DNA from: an uncultured Proteiniphilum sp.
GTDB lineage: Bacteria > Bacteroidota > Bacteroidia > Bacteroidales > Dysgonomonadaceae
Assembly (NCBI GenBank): GCA_927407015.1
Contig: CAKMJT010000036.1
Coordinates: 1-64,000, forward strand
Reading direction: 5' to 3'
Length of the DNA stretch: 64,000 nt
Below are positions 56,271 to 64,000 of the stretch, one piece after another. Under the pieces are notes generated by a model that saw only the letters and a list, made by a program, of their open reading frames with translations, had not been told where the DNA came from and made no database searches. The position numbers and the translations under genes were made by a program. The stretch's first letter is position 1. Every line of letters begins with the position of its first letter.

Positions 56271-56972
56271 TTATTTAAACTCTTTCCACATCAGCAGAGC
56301 GCGGGCGATGGCATTCTCAACGATGGGCGCCATCACGGCGTAGCCCGCTTTATTGGGATGCACGCCATCCTCCGAGAGCTCCTTGGGGAGGCCGTTGCGT
56401 TCATCGGCCATGGCGGAGAAGAAATCACAATAAACAACACCGTGTGTATCGGCATACTGTTTTAACCGCTTGTTTAATTTCACAATTTTGGGAGCAGGCT
56501 CCAGTCCGGGGCGCCACGGATAGTCGTATGCCGGGAGCACAGAGCATAACACCACCTGTATGCCATGTGCCTGAGCCAGCTCTGTCATGGAGTAAATATT
56601 ATCTTCAATCATCTCCAGTGTCGACGGACCCGTATTGCCGGCGATATCATTCGTACCGGCCAGAATCACCACCACCTTCGGCCACAAATTGAGTACATCC
56701 TGACGGAAGCGAAGCAGCATCTGGGGTGTGGTTTGTCCGCTTATTCCCCGATTAATAAAGGGTTTTCCGGTAAAAAACTCCGGCACCTGTGTGATCCATC
56801 CCTGTGTGATGGAGTTTCCCATAAAAACGACTCTGTCGTCACACATTCTGGTTGGGCCCAGCTTCTCATTATCTTCTCTGAAACGATTTAGATTGGCCCA
56901 GTCCTGGGCTTCTGTAATGGTTATCCAGCACATAATCGATGTAAGCAGTAGAAACAGTTTTCTCACATTCAT
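56271..56972 (-). CDS. SGNH/GDSL-type hydrolase (acylhydrolase)
   Basis: A 233-residue exported esterase with a signal peptide (about 1-22). SGNH blocks are present: FMGNSITQGW (Ser), INRGISGQTT (Gly), LAGTNDIAGN (Asn) and SEDGVHPNKAGY (Asp-x-x-His). This PAF-acetylhydrolase-like branch often removes acetyl groups from polysaccharides, which would fit next to rhamnosidases, but the substrate is inferred. Confidence 0.92.
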   Translation of the reverse strand: MNVRKLFLLLTSIMCWITITEAQDWANLNRFREDNEKLGPTRMCDDRVVFMGNSITQGWITQVPEFFTGKPFINRGISGQTTPQMLLRFRQDVLNLWPKVVVILAGTNDIAGNTGPSTLEMIEDNIYSMTELAQAHGIQVVLCSVLPAYDYPWRPGLEPAPKIVKLNKRLKQYADTHGVVYCDFFSAMADERNGLPKELSEDGVHPNKAGYAVMAPIVENAIARALLMWKEFK

Positions 56973-56999
56973 TATTTTTTGTCTTTTTTATTGAAAGGT

Positions 57000-57007
57000 C
57001 AAAATTA
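57000..57007 (-). promoter_or_regulatory. -7 box for the SGNH hydrolase gene
   Basis: The minus strand reads TAATTTTG 27 bases upstream of the start codon. Confidence 0.5.
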
Positions 57008-57125
57008 GTTATTTTAATCTTACTGCTAACCCTGTTCATCGATTATTTTGCACGATATGTCGATAATTAGCACTAAAAAAACTAAAATAGGCTGCTACAA
57101 GTGCTTTCGGTCTGTTTTAAATCGG

Positions 57126-57133
57126 TAAATTTG
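57126..57133 (+). promoter_or_regulatory. -7 box for the RND efflux operon
   Basis: TAAATTTG, 20 bases before the adaptor start codon, leaving a leader of about 14 bases. No repressor gene is adjacent. Confidence 0.5.
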
Positions 57134-57153
57134 AAAAAAATTTATTCATCGAC

Positions 57154-58251
57154 ATGCATAAAAAGACCAGGATTATCGTTTTTGGCTCCATTGCAATATT
57201 GATTCTGGGGATGGCTTTTTTCCCCGCAATTAAACGTCAGTTTGCTTCAGCCAGTCAAAATGAACCTCCGATCCGGGAAAGAGAAGCCGGAAGGTCGGAG
57301 CTGGTAGTAAACGCCACCATATTACAACCACAAACACTGAACAATATGTTCCGCATTACAGGGGTACTGCTCCCTGATGAGGAAGTAGACCTTACGTTTG
57401 AGTCGCCGGGAAAGATCACGCACATTTACTTCCGGGAAGGGACGTATGTGCAGCAGGGCGCCTTGCTGGCCAAAGTAAACGACGCCCCCCTACAGGCTGA
57501 ACTCAAAAAGCTGGAAGCGCAACTGCCGCTGGCGGAAGATCGGCTTTACCGTCAGCAGACACTGTTGGAGAAGGATGCCATCAGTCAGGAGACCTATCAG
57601 TCGGTATTTACCCAGCTGGAGACATTGAAAGCCGATATTGAGTTGGTGAAAGCACGTATTCAGCAGACGGAGCTACGGGCACCCTTCAGCGGTATGATCG
57701 GACTGAGGCAGGTGAGTGAAGGTGCCTATGCCTCGCCCACCGTAGTTGTTGCCAGCTTAACAAAGATATCGCCCCTTAAGATTGAGTTCTCCCTCACCCA
57801 GAATTTTGTGAATATGGTCAGACCGGGTACGGAGATCACTTTCACGGTAGAAAACGACCTGAAGGAATACAATGCTTCGGTCTATGCGGTGGAATCGCGC
57901 CTCGATGTACAGACACTCAGTCTGTTTGCCAGAGCACGTTACAATAATGTCGACGGAAAGATGAAACCGGGCCAGTCGGCCAGTATCCGAATCAAACTGG
58001 ATCAGATCGACAACGCCATCGTGATCCCAAGCATCTCCACGGTAAAAGAGATGGGACGGGACATCACCTATGTCTATGAGAACGGAAAGGCGAAAGAGGT
58101 GGATATCACCACGGGCATGCGCACCTCCTCCTCCGTAGAGGTAATCAGCGGTCTCTCCGTGGGAGATACTCTGCTGACTACCGGGGTGATGCAGCTCCGC
58201 AGCGGCATGCCGGTAAGAATTGACCGAATGATTCCAAACAGTGTAGATTAA
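57154..58251 (+). CDS. RND efflux periplasmic adaptor subunit
   Basis: Membrane fusion protein of 365 residues that joins the inner-membrane pump to the TolC channel. It has an N-terminal anchor (about 8-25), a lipoyl-like half (PGKITHIYFREGTYVQQGAL), a helical hairpin (about 105-165), the second lipoyl half (LRAPFSGMIGLRQVSEGAY) and beta-barrel/membrane-proximal domains. First gene of the tripartite operon. Confidence 0.94.
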   Translation: MHKKTRIIVFGSIAILILGMAFFPAIKRQFASASQNEPPIREREAGRSELVVNATILQPQTLNNMFRITGVLLPDEEVDLTFESPGKITHIYFREGTYVQQGALLAKVNDAPLQAELKKLEAQLPLAEDRLYRQQTLLEKDAISQETYQSVFTQLETLKADIELVKARIQQTELRAPFSGMIGLRQVSEGAYASPTVVVASLTKISPLKIEFSLTQNFVNMVRPGTEITFTVENDLKEYNASVYAVESRLDVQTLSLFARARYNNVDGKMKPGQSASIRIKLDQIDNAIVIPSISTVKEMGRDITYVYENGKAKEVDITTGMRTSSSVEVISGLSVGDTLLTTGVMQLRSGMPVRIDRMIPNSVD

Positions 58252-58255
58252 AGAG

Positions 58256-61200
58256 ATGAACTTTTCCGAACTAAGCATCAAACGACCGGTACTGGCTACG
58301 GTAATGGTATTGATAATCATTATCTTTGGCATTATCGGCTATACGAACCTGCCGGTACGGGAATACCCCAGCGTAGACAACCCCGTCATTACCGTGAGCG
58401 TCTCCTACCCCGGAGCCAACGCCGAGGTAATCGAGAACCAGATCACCGAACCGCTCGAGCAGAACATCAACGGTATTCCCGGGATTCGTTCGCTCGTGAG
58501 TCGCAGCAGTCAGGGAAGCTCCCGCATCACCGTGGAGTTTGAGCTGAGCGTCGACATGGAGACTGCCGCAAACGATGTAAGGGACAAGGTATCCATTGCC
58601 CAGCGTTATCTGCCGCGGGATGCCGACCCACCCACCGTTTCCAAGGCCGATGCCGACTCCGACCCTATCATGCAGATCACCATACAAAGCCCTACCCGCT
58701 CGTTGCTGGAGCTCTCCGAAATTGCTGACCTCACCGTGAAGGAGCGGCTGCAGACCATCTCCAACGTGAGTGCGGTGGAGATATGGGGAGAATACCGCTA
58801 TGCCATGCGCCTATGGCTCGATCCTATTCGAATGGCAGCCTACAATATCACGCCCATGGATATCAAGAATGCCCTTGACAGGGAGAATGTGGAGCTTCCC
58901 GCCGGTAACATTGAAGGAGACCAGATATCCCAATCTATCCGCACCATGGGCTTGATGCAAACCCCGGATGATTTTAACAACCTGATACTGATTGAAGATA
59001 ATTTCCGCATTGTTCGTTTCAAAGATGTGGGTTATGCTGAGCTGGATGCGGCTGACCGGCAAAATATCCTTCGCCGGAATGGCGTTCCAATGGTAAGTTG
59101 CGTGATCATCCCGCAGCCCGGCGCAAACCACATCAACATCGCCGACGAGGTGCGGCTGCGTATGGAGCAGATGAAAAAAGACCTTCCGGAAGATGTGATC
59201 CTGGATGTGGCGTTCGACAACACCAAATTCATCCGGGCATCCATTGCTGAAGTACAGTCCACTGTGATTATTGCCTTTATCCTGGTCGTCTTCATCATCT
59301 TCGTCTTTCTGCGTAACTGGCGGGTCACCCTGATACCGGCAGTAGTGATTCCGATATCTCTCATCGGCATTTTCTTTGTGATGTATCTCGCCGGATTTTC
59401 AATTAACGTGTTGTCGATGCTCGCCGTGGTACTTGCCGTGGGTCTTGTGGTGGACGATGCGATTGTGGTGACCGAAAACATATTCCAGAAGGTGGAGGCC
59501 GGAATGGATCCCGAAGAAGCTGCTATTGCCGGATCAAAGGAGATCTTTTTCGCCGTGATATCCACCACAATCACGCTGGTGGCCATTTTCTTTCCGATCG
59601 TTTTTCTGGAAGGAATGACCGGACGGTTGTTCCGGGAATTCAGTATCGTGATATCGGGGGCAGTGATCATTTCCGCATTTGTGGCTCTATCCTTCGTACC
59701 CATGCTTTCATCCAAGTTACTAAGCCGGGAAAGAAAGAGAAGTAAGTTTTATGACAAGACAGAGATTTTCTTCAACGGAATGAACCGGTTCTACGAAACG
59801 ACGCTACGAACCTTCTTCCGCCGCAAATGGCTTGTCCTTCCTATCCTGATCCTTTCTGTGATTTTGATCGGACTCTTCTGGAACATCATCCCCGCAGAGA
59901 TGGCTCCGCTGGAAGACCGTTCGCAGGTGATGATCCGCAGCACAGCTCCGGAGGGTGCTACCTTTGAGTTTGTGCGGGATTATACCGACCGCATCGCCAC
60001 CATTGCCGACTCAATTGTCCCGGAAAGGGAGTCAAACATCATATTCACCCGTAGCGGCTTCAGCATGGTCCGCCTCATCTTGCCCGATATGAGCGAGCGG
60101 GATAGAAGCCAGATGGAGATTGCCACAGAGCTGACACGAGGCGTGCGAAACGAAACAGCCGCACGTGCCTTTGTGCAGCAACAATCTACCTTCGGAGGAC
60201 GCCGTGCCGGGATGCCCATTCAGTATGTGCTGCAGGCGCCCAGTATAGAGAAGCTCCAGGAGTTTATCCCTCCCTTCATGGAGAAAGTAAATCAGAGTCC
60301 CTATTTTCAAATGGCCGATGTGGATTTGAAATTCACAAAACCCGAAACACGGATTAACATCGATCGTGATAAGGCTGCGATGCTGGGGGTGAGCACCCGC
60401 GATATAGGACAGACATTACAATACGCCCTGAGCGGACAACGCATGGGTTACTTCTATATGAACGGAAAGCAGTATCAGATTTTGGGAGAGATCAACCGGC
60501 AGCAACGTAACACGCCGGTGGATTTGAAGACCATCTATATCAAGAATAACAACGGACAAATGATTCAAATGGACAACCTGGTAAAACTGGAGGAATCGGT
60601 TGCCCCACCCCAGCTCTTTCGGTACAATCGCTTCAACTCGGCTACTATCTCAGCCGGCCTGGCTCCCGGCTATTCTCTGGGAAATGGATTGGAAGAAATG
60701 GATCGCATTGCAGCCGAAGTACTCGATGACAGTTTCAGAACCGCGCTGGAAGGTGAGTCGAGAAACTTCCGGGAAAGCTCATCGAGCCTTTTGTTTGCTT
60801 TCGGGCTGGCTATCATATTGATATTCCTTGTCCTGGCAGCACAGTTTGAAAGTTTCAAGGATCCTTTTGTGATCATGTTTGCCGTGCCTATGGCGCTATT
60901 CGGCGCCTTGTTGTTTATGTGGCTGTTTGGGGTAACAATGAACATCTACAGCCAGATCGGGATTATCATGCTTATCGGGCTGGTAGCGAAGAACGGTATC
61001 CTGATTGTAGAGTTTGCCAATCAGCGTCAACAGGCAGGGCTCAACAAATACAAAGCAATTATTGAGGCTTCCGTGCAACGACTACGCCCCATCCTGATGA
61101 CCAGTATATCCACGATTCTTGGAACATTGCCGCTGATGTTTGCCAGCGGTGAGGGAGCCAACGGACGCATTGCCATGGGCACGGCAGTCGTGGGAGGCTT

Positions 61201-61312
61201 GCTGATCTCCATGGTGCTCACCCTGTTTGTAGTTCCGGTAATGTATATCTATTTCTCCACCGACAGGGAAGCCAAAGAAAGGAAGAAAAAAGAACAAATG
61301 AACCATGCATAG
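58256..61312 (+). CDS. RND efflux pump permease (HAE1/AcrB type)
   Basis: A 1018-residue proton-driven exporter. The proton relay Asp-Asp is seen in VGLVVDDAIVVTENIFQ (about residue 405) and the Lys in IGLVAKNGILIVEFANQ. Two sets of six membrane segments and two large periplasmic loops (NLPVREYPSVDNPVITVSVS start) follow the AcrB plan. Substrates (drugs, bile salts or others) cannot be read. It overlaps the TolC-like gene by 8 bases. Confidence 0.96.
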   Translation: MNFSELSIKRPVLATVMVLIIIIFGIIGYTNLPVREYPSVDNPVITVSVSYPGANAEVIENQITEPLEQNINGIPGIRSLVSRSSQGSSRITVEFELSVDMETAANDVRDKVSIAQRYLPRDADPPTVSKADADSDPIMQITIQSPTRSLLELSEIADLTVKERLQTISNVSAVEIWGEYRYAMRLWLDPIRMAAYNITPMDIKNALDRENVELPAGNIEGDQISQSIRTMGLMQTPDDFNNLILIEDNFRIVRFKDVGYAELDAADRQNILRRNGVPMVSCVIIPQPGANHINIADEVRLRMEQMKKDLPEDVILDVAFDNTKFIRASIAEVQSTVIIAFILVVFIIFVFLRNWRVTLIPAVVIPISLIGIFFVMYLAGFSINVLSMLAVVLAVGLVVDDAIVVTENIFQKVEAGMDPEEAAIAGSKEIFFAVISTTITLVAIFFPIVFLEGMTGRLFREFSIVISGAVIISAFVALSFVPMLSSKLLSRERKRSKFYDKTEIFFNGMNRFYETTLRTFFRRKWLVLPILILSVILIGLFWNIIPAEMAPLEDRSQVMIRSTAPEGATFEFVRDYTDRIATIADSIVPERESNIIFTRSGFSMVRLILPDMSERDRSQMEIATELTRGVRNETAARAFVQQQSTFGGRRAGMPIQYVLQAPSIEKLQEFIPPFMEKVNQSPYFQMADVDLKFTKPETRINIDRDKAAMLGVSTRDIGQTLQYALSGQRMGYFYMNGKQYQILGEINRQQRNTPVDLKTIYIKNNNGQMIQMDNLVKLEESVAPPQLFRYNRFNSATISAGLAPGYSLGNGLEEMDRIAAEVLDDSFRTALEGESRNFRESSSSLLFAFGLAIILIFLVLAAQFESFKDPFVIMFAVPMALFGALLFMWLFGVTMNIYSQIGIIMLIGLVAKNGILIVEFANQRQQAGLNKYKAIIEASVQRLRPILMTSISTILGTLPLMFASGEGANGRIAMGTAVVGGLLISMVLTLFVVPVMYIYFSTDREAKERKKKEQMNHA

Positions 61313-62630
61313 GACCCTATCCAAAATAGTTTTGCTCTCCTGTTTTCTGATGCCGGCCATTGCCCGGTCGCAGGAGGTGATGGATCTGCAGGAGTGCCTG
61401 CGCTTAGGTCTGGAAAACAATTATGACCTCCAGATCACACGCAACGAAGCGCTGATATCCGGCAACAATGTCACGCCGGGCAATGCCGGATTTCTTCCCG
61501 AGATAACCCTAAACTCGGGATACACGCTCCGAAACAATAACTCAGACCAATTTTCTGCCGGTGAGGAAGAAACAGTACAAACACGCAATGCCAACACCGG
61601 CACCCTGGATGCGGGTGTAAATCTCAACTGGACCCTGTTTGAAGGATTTCGGGTGCAGACAAACTACAAACGCCTGCAGGAGATGCAGACTATCGGAGAG
61701 CTGAACACCCGCCTGGCGGTGGAAGGTTTTATCGCCAATCTCACAGCAGAGTATTACAATTACGTGCAGCAGCAGCTCCGGCTGGGAAACCTCAAATATG
61801 CGGTGGCCCTGTCCAGGGAACGACTCCGCATCGTGGAATCACGCTATCAGGTGGGATCACTCTCCCGACTTGATCTGCAGCAGGCGCGGGTTTATTTCAA
61901 TGCCGACAGCTCACTGCTGATCCAGCAATATGAAATTCTGCACAGCTCCCGCATCCGTCTAAACGAGATGATGGGCGGAGATGTGAACCATCTCTTCGCA
62001 GCACAGGATACCACCATCCGGTTCGATGCAACATTATCGAAACAACTACTGCTCGATGCCGCACTGCAGCAGAACACCATCCTGCTCCTCGCCGTGAAAA
62101 ACAAGACCCTTAGCGAGCTCGAACGAAAGAACCTGCAGAGTCGCAACTATCCCTATCTGCGCCTCAACGCCGGATACGGGTTTACGCACTACAACTACAA
62201 CAGCGGCACACTCGACCGCCAACGCAACTGGGGTCCCACCGTGGGGGTAACACTCGGCTACACGCTTTTCGATGGCTTCAATCGCCGCAGGGAACAGAAA
62301 AACGCGAGGATATCCATTCAAAACAGGGAACTGGAGGTAGCGCAAAGTAAACTCGCTTTGCAAAGCGATTTTGCCAATATGTGGATGGCTTACCAGAATA
62401 ACATTGAACTGACCAATCTGGAGATCGAGAGCCTTGAAAACGCCAACCTCAATTACGAAATCGCCATGGAGCGTTATAAAATTGGCGACCTGTCGGGACT
62501 TGAACTCAGAGAGGCGCAAAACAGCCTGCTGGAGGCCGAACAACGTCTCTTAACCGCACAATATAACACCAAGTTGTATGAAATTTTGCTGCTGCAGATT
62601 AGCGGTAATGTCGCAGCCTATCTGAATTAA
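61305..62630 (+). CDS. TolC family outer-membrane efflux protein
   Basis: A 441-residue outer-membrane channel subunit with a signal peptide (about 1-22, ending IARSQ) and two repeated OEP domains. LQECLRLGLENNYDLQI is the usual start, and ELREAQNSLLEAEQRLLTAQ the second-repeat helix. Third gene of the operon; its stop codon overlaps a minus-strand MATE remnant by a few bases. Confidence 0.94.
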   Translation: MHRTLSKIVLLSCFLMPAIARSQEVMDLQECLRLGLENNYDLQITRNEALISGNNVTPGNAGFLPEITLNSGYTLRNNNSDQFSAGEEETVQTRNANTGTLDAGVNLNWTLFEGFRVQTNYKRLQEMQTIGELNTRLAVEGFIANLTAEYYNYVQQQLRLGNLKYAVALSRERLRIVESRYQVGSLSRLDLQQARVYFNADSSLLIQQYEILHSSRIRLNEMMGGDVNHLFAAQDTTIRFDATLSKQLLLDAALQQNTILLLAVKNKTLSELERKNLQSRNYPYLRLNAGYGFTHYNYNSGTLDRQRNWGPTVGVTLGYTLFDGFNRRREQKNARISIQNRELEVAQSKLALQSDFANMWMAYQNNIELTNLEIESLENANLNYEIAMERYKIGDLSGLELREAQNSLLEAEQRLLTAQYNTKLYEILLLQISGNVAAYLN

Positions 62631-62776
62631 AGGGTGGATACAAAAGTGAAGAAGGTGGTTACCAGTGTCAACAGGAATGCACGTAGGAAAACATTGGCAT
62701 TCACCCTGAAATAGAGTCGGATTGAATGCCTGTCCCAGATAGTGGGGATGGCCAATCTGAATATTTTCCTGTCCAT
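62627..62776 (-). pseudogene. MATE/DinF-type transporter remnant
   Basis: A 49-residue minus-strand frame reads MDRKIFRLAIP, the usual start of MATE family transporters, then jumps to RLYFRVNANVFLRAFLLTLV followed by TTFFT, which resembles a central MATE block (FFRVNxxxFLRTL). The roughly 200 residues that should separate them are missing, and the frame ends within the TolC gene. I infer an internally deleted and truncated transporter gene. Its -7 box is intact. Confidence 0.6.
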
Positions 62777-62781
62777 CGGCG

Positions 62782-62789
62782 CAAAAATA
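62782..62789 (-). promoter_or_regulatory. -7 box of the MATE remnant
   Basis: The minus strand reads TATTTTTG only 5 bases before the ATG at 62776, so any transcript would start at or near the start codon (leaderless). Confidence 0.45.
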
Positions 62790-63024
62790 GACAAAAAATG
62801 AGAATGGAGTCAATACTGTGAAAATATTTCCGGAAATCAGAGAGGTGAGACGATAAAAGGGAAATGATTTATATTTTGAAATTGATAATCAGAAATTATA
62901 CATTCTTTTTTCGTAACTTTGTAAACTTTTTAACAATTGGCAATTCATGTTTTACTCTACCTGTTTGGATATTTAAAACTGATTACCAGATTAGCAATGG
63001 AATAAGAACTACAATTGATTCAGT
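62790..63024. promoter_or_regulatory. Leader and -7 box of the V-ATPase operon
   Basis: No gene is seen. TAACTTTG at 62914-62921 matches TAnnTTTG and would start a transcript near 62927, with a leader of about 97 bases before the E subunit. No -33 TTTG at the right distance. Confidence 0.5.
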
Positions 63025-63612
63025 ATGGACAAAATTCAGGAAATCACTACAAAACTTTACGCAGAAGGAGTGGAAAAAGGCAAGGAAGAAGCCGACAGGA
63101 TTGTTGCTGAGGCAAACGCCTTAAAGCAACGAATTTTGGACGATGCCAACGCCCGTGCCCGGGAAATCATCACCGCGGCTGAAAAAGAAAACGAAGCACT
63201 GAGAACACATACCGAAGCAGAACTTAAGTTGTATGCGGCACAGTCGATAGAAGCCTTGAAAACGGAGATTACCAATCTCGTAACAGACAAATTAGCCACG
63301 TTGAATGTGAAGGCTGTGTCGGCAGACAAGGTATTTATGCAGAGCCTGATTGTTGAATTGGTGCAGAACTGGTCCGGTGACACAAAGTTATCGGTAGGAG
63401 TCCAGAATCCCAAAGAGCTGGAGACATATATTGCCTCCAACGCCAGGGCTCTCCTTGATCAGGGATTGAAAATAGAAGCAGTGAATGGCATGCAGACAGG
63501 ATTCATCGTGTCACCCGAGGATGGTACCTATAAAGTAAAATTCGGAGAAGAGGAGTTTATCGAATACTTCAGGGAATTTTTACGTCCCCAGATACAAAAG
63601 CTTTTATTCTAA
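63025..63612 (+). CDS. atpE: V-type ATP synthase subunit E
   Basis: Peripheral stalk subunit of the V/A-type ATPase, 195 residues. The N-terminal half is a long charged coiled coil (about 1-90, KGKEEADRIVAEANALKQRI), and the C-terminal half is globular, ending in EEFIEYFREFLRPQIQKLLF. It begins the V-ATPase operon; the next gene encodes a DUF2764 protein. Confidence 0.9.
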   Translation: MDKIQEITTKLYAEGVEKGKEEADRIVAEANALKQRILDDANARAREIITAAEKENEALRTHTEAELKLYAAQSIEALKTEITNLVTDKLATLNVKAVSADKVFMQSLIVELVQNWSGDTKLSVGVQNPKELETYIASNARALLDQGLKIEAVNGMQTGFIVSPEDGTYKVKFGEEEFIEYFREFLRPQIQKLLF

Positions 63613-63657
63613 ATAACCGTAGATTATTTATTCTTCTTTATCCATCAGGTTTTGCAT

Positions 63658-64000
63658 ATGCTTTTCAAAAATCAATATTATTATTTTATTGCCGGTCTTC
63701 CCGATTTCTCTTTCGACAGCATGAAGCTTCCTTTCACGGTGGAAGAATTCAGTGTCATGCTCGATGAAATATTGAAGCCGGGAGATAAGAAGCTGTTGAG
63801 CAAATATTTCCTTAAATATGATAGCGATAATCTCTTCCACTTGTTGAAGAACAAGGATTCAATGTTGAATCTGATCGGAAAGCTTTCCCGTGAAGAGTTA
63901 TTGGCCGTAGTGGAGAAGGTCAGGGAAGATCTTCCCGTCAGCAATGAAAAGATACCTCCCTACTTCGAAGAGTTTATCAGAATATGGCTGGGTGATGACG
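63658..64000 (+). CDS. DUF2764 family protein, V-ATPase operon (3' end beyond window)
   Basis: The frame opens at ATG 63658 with MLFKNQYYYFIAGLPDFSFD and stays open to the window end (114 residues). The YYYFIAGLPD start is characteristic of the DUF2764 proteins found between subunits E and A in Bacteroidetes V-ATPase operons, probably the local equivalent of the C subunit. The A, B, D, I and K subunits should follow to the right. Confidence 0.85.
   Translation, partial: MLFKNQYYYFIAGLPDFSFDSMKLPFTVEEFSVMLDEILKPGDKKLLSKYFLKYDSDNLFHLLKNKDSMLNLIGKLSREELLAVVEKVREDLPVSNEKIPPYFEEFIRIWLGDD

Overview
The window reads as chromosomal DNA of an anaerobic or microaerophilic member of the Bacteroidales. 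Many genes are preceded by the Bacteroidetes -7 box TAnnTTTG instead of a Shine-Dalgarno sequence. Gene content fits too: Rnf complex next to an RseC-like gene, a V-type ATPase operon with its DUF2764 subunit, TonB/ExbB/ExbD, fimbrillin, an anaerobic sulfatase-type maturase and GH78 rhamnosidases. The genus cannot be fixed from the sequence; a Dysgonomonadaceae or Porphyromonadaceae relative is a guess.

Layout. 1-2.7 kb (minus): rnfC (cut by the window edge), rnfB and an RseC-like gene. 3.0-9.3 kb (plus): aconitase, an isocitrate dehydrogenase with NAD-type residues, citrate synthase and a second, unrelated-subfamily isocitrate dehydrogenase with NADP-type residues, giving a complete citrate-to-2-oxoglutarate branch. 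9.3-14.6 kb: an EF-G paralogue lacking the catalytic histidine, divergent from a Ca2+-type P-ATPase. 14.8-18.2 kb: the Na+-pumping oxaloacetate decarboxylase operon (gamma, alpha/biotin, beta). 18.3-24.6 kb: pnp, a decayed outer-membrane protein gene, a thioredoxin-fold lipoprotein without CxxC, greA with an attenuator-like leader, a HIT protein and coaA. 24.7-32.8 kb: htpG, an ECF sigma factor, a Ca2+/cation antiporter, lon, a TrmN6-type methyltransferase and hpt. 33-39 kb: tonB, a polyprenyl synthase, an unknown gene, tatD, tRNA-Ser(GGA) and exbB-X-exbD-exbD. 39-45 kb: a radical-SAM maturase, a repeat-rich leader before doxX, the SRP RNA gene, pepT, gcvT and a flippase-like protein. 45-48 kb (minus): ffh, folD and an SDR. 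48-57 kb: an accessory region with two GH78 rhamnosidases, gene remnants, a fimbrillin lipoprotein, a tiny Cys-rich protein and an SGNH hydrolase. 57-62.8 kb: an RND tripartite efflux operon and a MATE remnant. 63-64 kb: the start of the V-ATPase operon.

How it works together. Three ion-coupled machines (Rnf, oxaloacetate decarboxylase, V-ATPase) fall in one window, as expected for a fermenter that couples redox and decarboxylation to an ion gradient. The oxidative branch from citrate to 2-oxoglutarate probably serves glutamate synthesis and can deliver either NADH or NADPH.

The observations I rate highest are the NAD/NADP isocitrate dehydrogenase pair flanking citrate synthase, the GTPase-motif loss in the EF-G paralogue, the terminator-like hairpin between the greA promoter and start codon, a small family of hairpin-forming leader repeats around doxX and the fimbrillin gene, the SRP RNA with an atypical apical loop, and several gene remnants (outer-membrane barrel, GH78 C-terminus, MATE) that are easy to miss. 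I did not find a clearly new multigene system; there is no CRISPR array, transposase or phage module that I can support. All alignments were made by eye.
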